A stretch of 61,191 nucleotides of DNA from Lentisphaerota bacterium (GTDB taxonomy: Bacteria; Verrucomicrobiota; Lentisphaeria; Oligosphaerales; JABHEG01), in assembly GCA_018676675.1 (NCBI GenBank), contig JABHEG010000181.1, forward strand, positions 1-61,191, given 5' to 3'. The notes beneath the pieces are model-generated. The model worked only from the letters and a program-made list of their open reading frames with translations, did no database searches and was not told the origin of the DNA. Position numbers and translations under genes: made by a program. Positions 25,358 to 36,500 of the stretch are shown one piece after another. Every line of letters begins with the position of its first letter. The stretch's first letter is position 1.

Positions 25358-27382
25358 TTACCTGGCCAGCTTGAGATCGGCGATCACAACCCCTTTTCCG
25401 GGAATCTTGACATGGAATTGTGTGTCGTTGGGACGGATGGGCGTCCCGGGGAACTCCGTCCGGATCTCGATGGTCTCGATTTGATGGCCCACATCGATCG
25501 AGGCGACCCGGTAGTAGAACGCATCGTTGCGGATGAACAGGCGAGTCTGCCCTGAACAACCGTCCGCCGCCCAGACTCGTACTGAGTCGGCATTCTCCAG
25601 AACGCGCGGGGAATCCGAGACATCAGCGACAACTCCAGCGCAGCCGGATAGGAAATCCGGGGGCAACCGTGGGGTGGGCAGTTCGTAGATCCAGGACGGG
25701 GGCTCGACACCTGGATCGGGGGCCTCTCCCGGGGCTGGTTCGGATGGAATCACCGGAAGAGATATGAGGTCCTCAGGGACTCCGTAGACACCGCACCAGA
25801 GGGCATCGGGAGCCGCTGATCCGACAAACGTTGCAGCGGCCGGGGGCAGGCCGTCGATTGGTCTGCCAATCAGGACGAGGGGGCCTTGAGCTCGGGCGAA
25901 GACTTCCCGGAGTTCCCCCGGCGCATAGAGCTGCGGATGGAGGACGACCAGCGGGGCTGCGGTCTCCTGCAGGTCGTCCACACGCTGGATGGTGTAGAGC
26001 GGGGCACCCCGTGCGACCAGTTCGTGGAGCAGTCTTCCCGGGGGACAGAAACGGGACGTGATGTACTGATCGTGGTGCTTCTGGACAACGCTGTCCGACC
26101 AGAGCACGGTTGCGCCTCGGACGTGAGCCACGGGCCAGTCAAATGACCGCTGCCAAATGCGGTTGAGCCATGTCCACTCCTCCGGGCGGATTCCGTCAGC
26201 CAGGCAGACAACCGGCCCGTCCGTGCATCGCGACACGCGACCCTCTCCGCCTCTGATGAAGATGTTTCCGTGCATCGTGATTTCGCTCTCGAGGTTGGTC
26301 GGTGCATGGCGCAGCCCGTTCCAGATCTCGTTCGTGTCCTTTACGCCGTTCAGAAACACCAGCTTCGTGTCCGGGACGGCTGCCTTGATGAGCATGATGG
26401 TGGTCTGGAAGCGACAGAGAATGCGAGTGGGATCCCACTCTGTCCACGCGCGTCCGTGGGCAGTGCCGAACGGCAGATCTCCTCCCAGTTCCTGGACGGC
26501 ACCGGCCGCCTCGACGATGAACACGTCCGCTCCTGCCTCTGCCAGGGCTTGGTAGTCGGTCCCGAATCGGTAGACCGCTTCGAATGGGTCACGCGTCCAG
26601 GCTGTGTTCAGCGCAAGCGTTTTCCCGTGTCGGTGGAGCATTTCTGCGACACTGTGCCAGAAGCGCTGTGTACGTTGCACATGGAACTCAATCCAGGCCT
26701 TTCGCTGTCGGGTCCAGATCCACTCTGCTCGCCGGGCTGTCTGGTCGGGAGTTCCGTCGCACGTGGTGTCAATGCCGGCCGGCAGTGCGGTGTCAGTGTC
26801 AGCCGTAAACTGCTCGATCATATCATCTGAGAAGTCTGCCTCGTGCAGAGCGAAACGCGGGTGTGAGTAGCCATCGGCGCCATGGAAACCGTCGAACCCG
26901 TAGTCGGTCATGACCTTCTGAAGCTGGCCCACAAAGAAGGCCTCGTAGGTTGTCCCATCGGTCAGGCGTTTCCAGGGACAGATGCGCGGCGATCTCTGTC
27001 CATCTCGGCAGACATAATCGATTTCGGGGTGGTGTTCCCGCCAGCCGTCCGGTTGGCCGAAGTCGAAAACGCTGAAAACGACCTTCACTCCATGGCTCTG
27101 AAGCACGCGCACCAGTCGGTGTAGAGCGGCAGGAGTCCACACTTGACGCAGCCGTTCCTCATTCTTCGGGTGTCCTCCATAGGAGCAGATATCCGAGGGG
27201 AAACCCCGGCGACTGTCGACACGGGCGTGCAGATGGACGAATTCCGCATTCTGCAGAAGCAGTGAGATGACGGCTGGGGCGGACTGTGTCTTCTCGAGGA
27301 ATGCCGGGACAGCGCAGTCCTCACGGTCTACATCGAACCCGATCAGGTCGATCCACAGCCATTTCTCGAACGACGGACTCAT
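25358..27382 (-). CDS. TIM-barrel glycosidase-like protein, no signal peptide
   Basis: 674 aa starting MSPSFEKWLWIDLIGFDVD. The first ~430 residues look like a TIM barrel of the hypothetical glycosyl hydrolase type: AALHRLVRVLQSHGVKVVFSVFDF, then FDGFHGADGYSHPRF and, later, ALAEAGADVFIVEAAGA. The middle resembles a flavodoxin/glutamine-amidotransferase-like beta-galactosidase domain (LLHELVARGAPLYTIQRVDDL ... PLVVLHPQLYAPGE). The end is beta-rich. No leader is visible, so it is probably cytoplasmic. The substrate is unknown. It is divergent from the LamG/VCBS gene, with about 190 nt between their starts. Confidence 0.6.
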   Translation of the reverse strand: MSPSFEKWLWIDLIGFDVDREDCAVPAFLEKTQSAPAVISLLLQNAEFVHLHARVDSRRGFPSDICSYGGHPKNEERLRQVWTPAALHRLVRVLQSHGVKVVFSVFDFGQPDGWREHHPEIDYVCRDGQRSPRICPWKRLTDGTTYEAFFVGQLQKVMTDYGFDGFHGADGYSHPRFALHEADFSDDMIEQFTADTDTALPAGIDTTCDGTPDQTARRAEWIWTRQRKAWIEFHVQRTQRFWHSVAEMLHRHGKTLALNTAWTRDPFEAVYRFGTDYQALAEAGADVFIVEAAGAVQELGGDLPFGTAHGRAWTEWDPTRILCRFQTTIMLIKAAVPDTKLVFLNGVKDTNEIWNGLRHAPTNLESEITMHGNIFIRGGEGRVSRCTDGPVVCLADGIRPEEWTWLNRIWQRSFDWPVAHVRGATVLWSDSVVQKHHDQYITSRFCPPGRLLHELVARGAPLYTIQRVDDLQETAAPLVVLHPQLYAPGELREVFARAQGPLVLIGRPIDGLPPAAATFVGSAAPDALWCGVYGVPEDLISLPVIPSEPAPGEAPDPGVEPPSWIYELPTPRLPPDFLSGCAGVVADVSDSPRVLENADSVRVWAADGCSGQTRLFIRNDAFYYRVASIDVGHQIETIEIRTEFPGTPIRPNDTQFHVKIPGKGVVIADLKLAR

Positions 27383-27574
27383 GTGTTACGTTGCTCCGTG
27401 AGCGGTTGCAGGCACAATTCGTGTCAGGCATGCCACACAATGCCGGGTCGACCCTCGGGGGGCAAGTCGCCGGGACGTGTGGTGTGGTTCATGAAGGTGC
27501 GGCATGTTACCGCGGTACACGTCTCAGGAATGGCGTCTTCTGTTGGGGACGCCGGTGTCCGTCGGAGGAACCAG

Positions 27575-30500
27575 GTGAAGAGCGCATATCTACTGACATT
27601 GATCGCACTCAGGGCTTTGTGGGGAGGACCATGTGCAGTTGCACTGGAGCGGTTCCCGCCGCCTGAAGCCCCCGTCCTGGCGCTGGATTTCAGCCGTGTG
27701 TCTGCCCCGGACGTCCCTGCCCCTGTCCTGCTTTCTGCCGATCCGCCAGTGCTTGTGGACGGGCGTTCCGGAACGGCCGCAGCGATCTCGGGGCGGGGCC
27801 TGATCTATCGATTGCCGGATGGCTTTTCCGGGGAAACCGGGACGATCGAGATGTGGGTTCGGCCCGGCTTTGACAGTGGCGACAGTGCCTATCACCGGCT
27901 ATTCGATCTGAAGGGGCAGGGGAGCAAGACCAACGTCTTCCTGTATAAGAGCGGCGAGGGTGGGAAGAACGGTCTGTTCATGGTCGTTTACGACCAGAAT
28001 GGTGTTCGGGTCAACGCGATGGCCGGCCATGGCTCGGGGTTTTCCTGGAAGGCTGGCGAATGGCATCATATCGGTGGCAGTTGGGATGGTCCGGCCGGCC
28101 TGGTGAATCTATTCGTTGACGGGAAGCAGGTAGCCGTCTACAGGGGAGAATCGTTTGTGGTCGGCAGCCTGCAGCCCCGTGTGGGCGTCTGCGGGATGCT
28201 CAGCGGGGGGAATGTGGCTGGTGGACTTGTCGATGATGTGCGACTCTACCAGGGAGTCGCGACGGATGAGCCGCGCATTCACACAGGGAAGCGTTCTTCA
28301 GGGGCGAATCCCTGGAAGTTGCTGGATGGGGACACCGGTGATGCAAGCGTCTGGACCGGACGTGGGGCTCCTAACATCGTGGAGGTGCTGCTGCCCGAAC
28401 CGATCGCGTTGAGCCGGGTCATCGTGCACCCCGGAAACCGGCGTTACGCGGGTTATCCCAGCACCGAGTGTTCCCCAAAGGCATTTGTCGTGCAGGGATG
28501 GTTCAAGGACACATGGCGGGACATTTCGCCCTCAGTGTCTGTGCCCCGCTACACGGGAAAGCCCGGCGAGTTTCGGGTGAGCGCAAACACAGAGAATGTG
28601 ACCGTTCGGCGTTTCAGGGTCCAGATCACAGCGCTGCACGATGAGGGCAAGCGCGTTCACAGTCCTGACAAATCGGTCGTCGCGCCGGCCGAGCGTTCGT
28701 TGGCGATTCGTGAGATCGAGTGGCGGTCTGCAGAGCAGGTAGCAGAGACCAGGGCCGAGCTCGAACGGGCACGGAACGCGTTGCTTGCCGACATCGTCGG
28801 ATGGGAAGAACGGGGAGAGCCTCAGGATGCTGTCGGGAACGCCGTGCTGAAGTACTACGGTGAAGAACTGGCGGCGGTCCGTCGCCGTCTCCGGGAGTTC
28901 GAGGTGCACGATTCTGCTGGGTTGGCCCGGCTGCTGACTGAGTGGGAAGGTCTCCAGCGTTGGTTGGCCCCGTGGAGGGATTGCGTCCTCGGCTCGCCGC
29001 GGAACGGCAAGGAGGATGGCTACATCGGTTCGTTGAGTATGGTTGTCGATCCTGGAGACACTCCGCATCGGTTCTACCCGGCGAAGGTGGCCCTCGACTT
29101 GCGCATTGTTGAGCGCGTGTTCGGGCAACCGGTGGACCCCTACACGCTTGACGTTACCGATTGCTCCGGGAAAGAGCCGGAGGCCTGCGGCAGCCGGTTT
29201 GACCGCATTACGCCCAGGAAAGGAACGCTTACCTGGACCCTTCTCGACGGGAAACACAGACCGTTCACCATTCGCTTCCGAGAACTGTCCAAGGCTCCCC
29301 CGGGAACAGGCATGGTCACGCTTGGAGACGGCGATCACTTCTACTTCGACGAGGCGCAGAAGGCCACGCTTCCGCACGATATGTGGAGCTGCGTCTTTCT
29401 CGATTGGGACGGTGATGGGCGGCAGGACGCCCTCGCTGGGTCCTGGAACGACTTCTGCCATCTCTGGCGGAACATTGGGACGGCACAGACGCCGGCCTTT
29501 TCTGCCCGGGAGCATTTTCTGATCGTGGATGACACGGGTGAACCCCTCGCGACCAACCCCGAGCATCATGCATGCACGTTCTCCATGATCATGCCGGCAG
29601 ATTTTGATGGCGACGGCCGTGTCGACTTGTTCATGGATCGGTACTTCAGCGGCGCACCTTCCTTTTACCGAAACGTGGGACCAGAGCCCTTCCCAACCGT
29701 TGCCCAGGGGCGGAGACCCGTCGGTCTCTCCCGAGGCAAGATGGCGTTCGGCGATCTGAACGGGGATGGCATTGCCGATGCGGTTGTGGTCAAACATGTG
29801 ACGGACAAGGACACGCTCCTGGTGCACCTGGGGCAGGAATTGGATACGGATGGCGCTCCGTGTTTCGAACCGGGAACTCCTTTGCCCGTGGAGGTGAAAC
29901 GGGCTTTTGGGGGCGGCTGGGGGGCGAAACGAACAACTGTGGCCTTGGCTGACACGGATGGTGATGGGGATCTGGACCTATACGTCGTTGGGGCGCCGCA
30001 CGTCACCTATCACGAGAACACAGGGAGTCGGGATGCGTTCGTGTTTGGCCCCGGAGAACTGGTCGAGTATCGGGGGAAGCCTCTTGATGTTGGGTTCTAT
30101 TACCCGTCCATTTCGTGGTCAGACTACGACAGCGACGGTGACTTGGACCTCATCAAGCTCACTGGCGGTCGGATCTACCTGAATGCCGGCGATCGGCACA
30201 CGGTCAAGCTGTCCAGTGTGGTCAGAGCGCCGTTGACCCGCCAGCGGCGAATGGGGCGAAGCAACCTGAAATGCCAAGCCATGCTCGACTGGGATGGTGA
30301 CGGTGACCTGGATCACTTGCTCCCCCACAGCAGATCTCTCGATCTTCTGCTGACCACATGGCAGGACGGTTACTTCCGGAGTAGGTCAACCGTAGAGGTC
30401 GACGCAAACAAGACAGACTGGTATGGATGTCCGGACCCGACCGAGTATGAAGCACTGTATGCTCTGTTGATGCCATTTGATTGGGACGGTGACGGCGACC

Positions 30501-31885
30501 TGGACCTGTTCTACAATTCGGAGCATGCGTGGCGCTTCGGGTACCTGCACTACTACGAGAATCTCGGCGACAATCGATTTGCCCCCGAGATTGAGTGGCG
30601 CCCCGGCGGCGGGACCTGTGACCATGTGCCATTCGTGGCCGTGAAGAACGCGCAGGCGGCGCAGATTGACGACAAGACGTTCCTCGACTACCTCTCCTAC
30701 CGTCGTGAAGGGAGCTTCGACCCCAAGGGTGGCGTGATCCGTTTCTGGTTCAGGCCGAACTGGGGCCACGGAGACGTGGCGCGCCACACGTTCTTCCACA
30801 CCGCCCCAACGCCGGCGACCAGCGGCGTCCGGGCTGAGCCTCTGCGGCGCTTCTACTGCGGCCAGGCACCCCAGCTCAAGCTGCCCAAACCGTTTGCGCT
30901 GTTCGCAACGGAACGCGGGACATTGCGCTTGGAGACCGGTTCGGTGGACGTCGAGTCGGCGCCCCTTCCCTGGAAAGACGGAAGCTGGCACCGGATTGAG
31001 GCGGCTTGGGGAGAGAAGGGCATACAGCTCTCGTTTGACGGGGAGGCGGCAGCGCAGACGCAACAGCGCGTGGAGACCGTCCCGCAGGCCATGCGCATGC
31101 ATGTCGGGAGTGCTGCCTGGATGGGCGTCCAGCGAGAGCGTGAGTATCCCTCCCGCTGGGAGTATCATCCTACCGATTTTTCGCGTCCGGCCGACGGAGC
31201 GATGGACGATTTCGAGATTCTGGACCGGAATGGCCGAAGCCTCTTCAGACTCACGTTCGACGGGCATGCGGACAGTACTCAAGGGGTGACGGGGAACCGA
31301 TTGCGGGTCGGCTATCGGTGCACGCCCGGCTTTGCCGACATGGATGGAGACGGGCGTCCTGATATGGTCATGATGCTGAGTGATGGGCGCCGAGGACGAG
31401 GTGGGGAGCCGGAGCACCGAAGTTGGGGCGAGGGACAGCTATTCCTGTTCCCCGGGGCACCGGGGGAGTCAGGGAAACCCCCGCCATTCGGTCAACCTGT
31501 CGTACTCACTCATCAGGACGGTTCCCCCTTCCGTTGCCATATCCGGACGAAGGTGACGCCCTGCGATTGGGACGGAGACGGAGTGATTGATCTGATCACT
31601 TCAACCGAGGACCACGGTGGCGCCAAACTCAATCGCGCGGTCGATTTTTTCCGCAATGTCGGGACGAGGGCTCACCCGGTCTTCGCAGCTCGAGAACCAA
31701 TGGCACGACTCAACCGGATGCTGAATGCCCAACATGATGTCAAGGTCAATGCCGTCGACCTGACCGGCAATGGTCGCCATGATCTGGTCACCTCAACCGA
31801 TCCGGGAACCTGTGTGTTCTATCGCTCGTTCCTGGAGGAAGAACCTGTTCGCGTGGTTTTCGGAACACTGAATCGATCGAAGTGA
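27575..31885 (+). CDS. Large secreted LamG / discoidin / VCBS-repeat protein
   Basis: 1436 aa from GTG 27575, with GGAGG 6 nt upstream. A signal peptide covers about residues 1-25. Domain order: LamG/concanavalin jelly roll (about 55-200, GTIEMWVRPGF), discoidin-like (about 215-340), a helical linker, seven FG-GAP/VCBS repeats (about 600-1010), a second LamG (about 1030-1245) and three more repeats near the end. About ten DxDGDGxxD-type calcium loops are visible, for example DWDGDGDLD and DTDGDGDLD. No catalytic motif was found. It is probably a surface protein that binds carbohydrate and calcium. The beta-propeller made by the repeats resembles integrin-alpha-like folds. Confidence 0.8.
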   Translation: MKSAYLLTLIALRALWGGPCAVALERFPPPEAPVLALDFSRVSAPDVPAPVLLSADPPVLVDGRSGTAAAISGRGLIYRLPDGFSGETGTIEMWVRPGFDSGDSAYHRLFDLKGQGSKTNVFLYKSGEGGKNGLFMVVYDQNGVRVNAMAGHGSGFSWKAGEWHHIGGSWDGPAGLVNLFVDGKQVAVYRGESFVVGSLQPRVGVCGMLSGGNVAGGLVDDVRLYQGVATDEPRIHTGKRSSGANPWKLLDGDTGDASVWTGRGAPNIVEVLLPEPIALSRVIVHPGNRRYAGYPSTECSPKAFVVQGWFKDTWRDISPSVSVPRYTGKPGEFRVSANTENVTVRRFRVQITALHDEGKRVHSPDKSVVAPAERSLAIREIEWRSAEQVAETRAELERARNALLADIVGWEERGEPQDAVGNAVLKYYGEELAAVRRRLREFEVHDSAGLARLLTEWEGLQRWLAPWRDCVLGSPRNGKEDGYIGSLSMVVDPGDTPHRFYPAKVALDLRIVERVFGQPVDPYTLDVTDCSGKEPEACGSRFDRITPRKGTLTWTLLDGKHRPFTIRFRELSKAPPGTGMVTLGDGDHFYFDEAQKATLPHDMWSCVFLDWDGDGRQDALAGSWNDFCHLWRNIGTAQTPAFSAREHFLIVDDTGEPLATNPEHHACTFSMIMPADFDGDGRVDLFMDRYFSGAPSFYRNVGPEPFPTVAQGRRPVGLSRGKMAFGDLNGDGIADAVVVKHVTDKDTLLVHLGQELDTDGAPCFEPGTPLPVEVKRAFGGGWGAKRTTVALADTDGDGDLDLYVVGAPHVTYHENTGSRDAFVFGPGELVEYRGKPLDVGFYYPSISWSDYDSDGDLDLIKLTGGRIYLNAGDRHTVKLSSVVRAPLTRQRRMGRSNLKCQAMLDWDGDGDLDHLLPHSRSLDLLLTTWQDGYFRSRSTVEVDANKTDWYGCPDPTEYEALYALLMPFDWDGDGDLDLFYNSEHAWRFGYLHYYENLGDNRFAPEIEWRPGGGTCDHVPFVAVKNAQAAQIDDKTFLDYLSYRREGSFDPKGGVIRFWFRPNWGHGDVARHTFFHTAPTPATSGVRAEPLRRFYCGQAPQLKLPKPFALFATERGTLRLETGSVDVESAPLPWKDGSWHRIEAAWGEKGIQLSFDGEAAAQTQQRVETVPQAMRMHVGSAAWMGVQREREYPSRWEYHPTDFSRPADGAMDDFEILDRNGRSLFRLTFDGHADSTQGVTGNRLRVGYRCTPGFADMDGDGRPDMVMMLSDGRRGRGGEPEHRSWGEGQLFLFPGAPGESGKPPPFGQPVVLTHQDGSPFRCHIRTKVTPCDWDGDGVIDLITSTEDHGGAKLNRAVDFFRNVGTRAHPVFAAREPMARLNRMLNAQHDVKVNAVDLTGNGRHDLVTSTDPGTCVFYRSFLEEEPVRVVFGTLNRSK

Positions 31886-32033
31886 CCGGGGGTGGCGCCG
31901 GGATAGGCAGGCCGACGCCCCCCATCGGGCTCGACCCGGGGGTGAAGGAGCTTGCGCCCGCCACACCGCCGGCGACACGCGGAGTTAACCGAGACATCTT
32001 CCGACGCGTGAGACATATAGGAGGACTCTCTTC

Positions 32034-33515
32034 ATGCTTACTGGACGACTCAACGCGGCGAGCCCTGCAGAACTGGAAGCGCTGCACGGAAGTGCGTTGG
32101 CCGTGCTTGAGCGAACCGGGCTGAAACTGCGCGGACGTTTCCTGCTCGAAGCCCTTGCGGACGCCGGGTGCCGAGTGGATTTCGCTGAAGAGCGTGCATG
32201 GCTCCGATCCGACGTGGTGGAGCGCCAGATCGAGGCCCAGCGGGACCGCTACCGCATGGTTAGGTCTTCCCTGTGGTACCCATTCTGTGAGAATTTGCCT
32301 CGTGAAGATGTGGCCTTCCCGGATGCATTCACCTGTGATTTCGGCTTTGCTGCCCCCTGGCTCTACGACCTCCCGTCCGGGGAATTCCGCAAGCCCACAG
32401 GCCAGGATCAGGTTGATATGATTCGCCTCGGCAATGCCCTGGGGAGTGTCCGGGCGGTGTGCACGCCTCTGATCTGCACGGATCTGGACTCACGTCTCGA
32501 GGTGATTGAGTCTGCACGTTTGCTCCTGCGGCACACGCAGAAGCCTGGCTGGGTGGGCACCAGTTGTGCCGGGGAGGTCCCTTTCCTGGCCGAACTGGCG
32601 CAGCTGGTGACCGGTGACGACGAAGAGGCCCTTCGCCGTCGTCCCCCGCTCTTTGTTCATGCCTATTGCACCACCTCGCCGTTGAAGATTGACACCCGAT
32701 CGTGTGAGGTCCTCGAGGAGGCCCTCAAACACAAATTTCCGGTCAATTTCGCCCCGATGCCGATTTTGGGCGGTACGACGCCGGTGACTCCGGCGGGCAG
32801 TGCGGTAGTCGCAACAGCGGAGATTCTGGGGGGAATTACGGCCTGCAGCCTCATTGATCCCGATGTGTTCTACTATGCGACGTCGATCTCCGGGGAAATG
32901 GACATGCGGACTACGCAGATCTGCTACGCGAGTCCGGCGGCCGTCCTCACCGATGTTCTGCTGCATCAGCTCTTCCGGGACCGCTATGGACTGGTGTTGA
33001 ATGTCGAACCGGCCTACGTCGAGGCCAAAGTGCCCGGCATCCAGGCAGCCTGGATGAAGTGTTTCCGGCAGATGGCGTTCGGCTCCACCGTCTGCCACTC
33101 TCTCCCGCTTGGACTGCTCGACAACGGGGCTGCATTTTCGCCGGCTCAAGCCATGTTGGATCTGGATGCGAACCTGGCCATGTATCGGTTCTCCCAGGGA
33201 GCAGTGGTGAATGAGGAGACGCTCTGTGTGGACTTGATCGACCAGATGGGGTTCTGTGAACACTCCTCGTACTTGGAGACGGACCACACAGCTGAGCACT
33301 TCCGGGACCTGCTTTGGGATTCCGTCTACTTTGATCGCGGGTATCGTGGCGATGCCCCCCGCTTGCCTGAAGTGGAAGACGGGAAGTTGCTCCGCAAAGC
33401 GGATGCCGATTGGCGCGAGCTGGTCAAAGGGGTGGAGGATCCGGAGCTGCCCGAGTCGTTCCTGAGCGAAGTCGAGCGGATTGTCGCGGGGGCCCGGGTG
33501 GCGCTGCGTGGGTAG
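32034..33515 (+). CDS. Trimethylamine methyltransferase (MttB) family protein, non-pyrrolysine
   Basis: 493 aa from ATG 32034, preceded by AGGAGGACTC. Length and features (TGLKLRGRFLLEAL; CTSPLKIDT-like CTTSPLKID; PMPILGGTTPVTPAGSAVVATAE) match the MttB superfamily, in which a corrinoid protein is methylated from a quaternary or tertiary amine. The frame has no internal UAG, so it is of the non-pyrrolysine (MtgB/glycine-betaine-type) class. No corrinoid protein gene is adjacent, so its partner must be elsewhere. It ends 18 nt before the end of a converging gene. Confidence 0.88.
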   Translation: MLTGRLNAASPAELEALHGSALAVLERTGLKLRGRFLLEALADAGCRVDFAEERAWLRSDVVERQIEAQRDRYRMVRSSLWYPFCENLPREDVAFPDAFTCDFGFAAPWLYDLPSGEFRKPTGQDQVDMIRLGNALGSVRAVCTPLICTDLDSRLEVIESARLLLRHTQKPGWVGTSCAGEVPFLAELAQLVTGDDEEALRRRPPLFVHAYCTTSPLKIDTRSCEVLEEALKHKFPVNFAPMPILGGTTPVTPAGSAVVATAEILGGITACSLIDPDVFYYATSISGEMDMRTTQICYASPAAVLTDVLLHQLFRDRYGLVLNVEPAYVEAKVPGIQAAWMKCFRQMAFGSTVCHSLPLGLLDNGAAFSPAQAMLDLDANLAMYRFSQGAVVNEETLCVDLIDQMGFCEHSSYLETDHTAEHFRDLLWDSVYFDRGYRGDAPRLPEVEDGKLLRKADADWRELVKGVEDPELPESFLSEVERIVAGARVALRG

Positions 33516-33533
33516 TTGCGTTTCCGGAAACGA

Positions 33534-36500
33534 CTACGGCTCCGGAGGAGGGGATATCGCGGGTTCCAGACGGCGCAGATCGCCTGGAGACAGGCTTCGG
33601 CAATACAGTCGGACCTCGTCGATTCCTCCGGCAAACGGTTGGGCAAGTGACGTGTTGGTGTAGTGGACGTAGCCGGCGCCAATCCGGATGTCGGGTCCAC
33701 TCTGCGGGGGAGGCCGGACAATGCCTGTCCGTTCGCCATCAAGGTGAGCTGTCGCCGAGAGCTGATGGTTCACCAAAAGTGTCAGGGCATGGCCATCGAA
33801 GCCGCCGGCGAGGTGTGACCACTTCTTAAGAGGAAGGGCGCTCTCTGCAGTGGCCGTGAGAAACGCTTTGCCTCCCTCCCACCGCACAAACGCAGTGATT
33901 GCGGGGCGTCCGTCGTCAATGTGCAGCATGAAGTGGCCGTAGGATCCTGACGTGGCCACGACCTGCCGCTGTGCCGCCTTCTCTGGACACACCCAGGCCG
34001 TCCACATCGGTGTTTCCGGGATTGGGCAGCGGACGATCGGTAGAGCAAGGTGGGAGGCGATCCCATCGAAGCGCAAGCATTGGCCCCGGGCCCCGGGCCC
34101 CGACTCACAGCTTTGGGCGATGCCCCGGGCGTCGAGGTCATGGCGATTGATCACCACCCCGTCAGTCACGTGGTCCATCGCCAGCCACAGGCAGAGAGAC
34201 ATATCGCTTAGGAACAGCGTATCCGGGCTGAACTGGGGTGCCGGTATTGGGCCTTCGGGAATGCGCATCCTGGCTGAGATGCGAACCGCATCGATGATCG
34301 AGTTCAGCGCGCTGTTTTTGCTGAGCGTGGTGTTGCAGCCAATGACAATTTGATCATGCTGCATTTCCGGGAAGAGCTCAGCCGGACCTTCGTGTTTACC
34401 GATGATCTTACCATCCAGAAAGACGTTCCCGACGGCTTTGTCCGGGGTGAGTTTCCAAGAGAAGCCGGCATGGTGCCAAGCTGGTTCGGGCCACTCGAGG
34501 CGCATGTGCTCCCAGCCGGTGGCCTTACGGTCACGTGACCACGCCCCGTACAGCGACTTGGTTGCCCCCTTCTTGCCGGAATCCCAGGTGGCGAGATAGA
34601 AGCCGTCGGTATAGCGCTCATCACGGCTGTCGAACAGGACGTTGTAGCAGTAGGGAGCATCCGCATCGCGCACCAACGGGCTGGTCCAGTCCGGCCTGAA
34701 CCACAGTTCAACGGTTCCTTCGACGCGCTCCAGGTTGCCTGTCCTGGGCAGACGGAGGACCGCCAGATCCTTGAGATGTATGCCGGGGCCATGTCGCCCC
34801 TCCACCCGAGTAGCCGGAGCCTCGCTGGTGAGTTCACCGCGGTCGACCAGGAACGCGATGGAGGTCAGGTCCGGGGGAGCGCGCACTTCGATCCGGTATG
34901 TGCCGATCTCGTCGTCTGCCGGGATCTCGAGCCTATAGGTGTTGAAGCCGCCGAGGGTGCACGGCGTTTGGGACACGGTTTTCCCGGATGGTGACAGAAC
35001 CGTGATGGCTCCCTTTGCCGAGTGCTGGACAGGGGCACGGTATGCATGGTTCTGCATCCCGGTGAGCACGGCCGGGCCGTCCTCGTGTTCTTTCCAGTAG
35101 ACCGTACGCGCCGTGACTGGCTCACCCGGCTGATTGAGGATGTTGAGACCGCAACGGTCCAGAGCGGCGAGGAAGATCGGTGCCTCGTAGGCGTGTGTGC
35201 TGTGGTAGGCGTTCTGCATATACAGAGAGAATGAGTTAAGGCCGGCATCGACATAGTCTTGCTTGCCGGTCAGTTCGAATGCATAGGCGAGGTCGGCGAA
35301 GTCGCCGTGGTACCGTGAGTCGCGGTAGGCCTGGACCCGTCGCCAGACCGTGCCGGCACCACATTCGACGGACGGTTCGTGCTTGAGCATGGTATCGACA
35401 CAGTCGAGGAACTTCTGGGCAAGTGTGTCATCTCCGGTGAGTTCGTGGAGATGGCGGAAGTAGACGAGGATGGTGTAGAACGGGCTCATTACGCCGGCCT
35501 TCAGCGTTCCGTTCGCCATCTCTTCACGCTTTCCGTGAATGAAGTCGACCGCCTTTTCCACCAGCTCTCGGTAGGCCGCGTTACCGGTTGCCTTGTAGAG
35601 GGCGACCAGATTGATGTTGATCCAGTTGTCGCGCCCGATCCCCAGGCCGTGATGGCGCAGCATGTATCCACCCACAAGTTCAGCCACCTCGAGTGACCGT
35701 CGGTCTCCGGTCAGCAGGTAGTGGTCCACGAGGCCCACCATCCACCCATGTCCACCAACTCCGCAGGAGCCACCGTAACACATACCGCGAGCCGGCACGC
35801 GTGAGCTGGCCAGTGAGTAAGGACTCTTGGCCCCGTTTCCCCGGTGTCGGTAGCTGTGACGGTAGACGCCACCTTTGGCCGGTTGGCCGTCGTACCAGAA
35901 TACACTGCGACGCTTCTCGCGGTCCCCGACGATCGTGTCCAGGAACGCTTCGGGGAGAAAGCCGGGCATCATGTAGATGAAGGTGTCCCGGTCGTTTCCA
36001 TCAACGTGATAGATATCCACGTCCCGGAAGTGATTGACGGCCTGTTCGAAGCTGTCGAACATTTCTCGTTCGGCGCTTCGGGCGAACTGCACAAACATGC
36101 CGTGATCCAGCGCTGTCTCCATGTTGTTCCACCAGCCCAGTCCCTGGGTTTGATCACCGAAGTTGAGCATGCCTCCGAGACGCTTCGCGGCTCCCTTCTG
36201 GCCGCGGTTGAGCGTCCTTGCACGGCGTTCGTACTGCCCGAACTTGCCGGCTGTTGTCGGATGGATATCGCCCCAAAGGCGACTGCGGCGGAACTGTTCG
36301 GGCGGTGGGAAGACCATGGGTGGGTGGTTGAAAGCGCGGCAGAGCTTGAGTGCGCCTTCCTGCTTGTTCGCCGGCGCTGCGACCAGGCAGACACTGTGAG
36401 TCTTGGCGAGCCCCCGGTGCATGCGGAATGAGCCGACGCGCTCGTCTTTGGGCCAGAAGAGAATCCGCAGCTTTCCGTGGCGAAGCTCCATCTGCTTGGG

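Noticed and set aside
28532..29827. 431-codon minus-strand frame
   Set aside because: Antisense to the LamG/VCBS gene, with no recognisable domains, while the plus strand shows repeated calcium loops.
32034..33515. Pyrrolysine-containing MttB
   Set aside because: There is no in-frame UAG; the gene is a continuous 493-codon frame.
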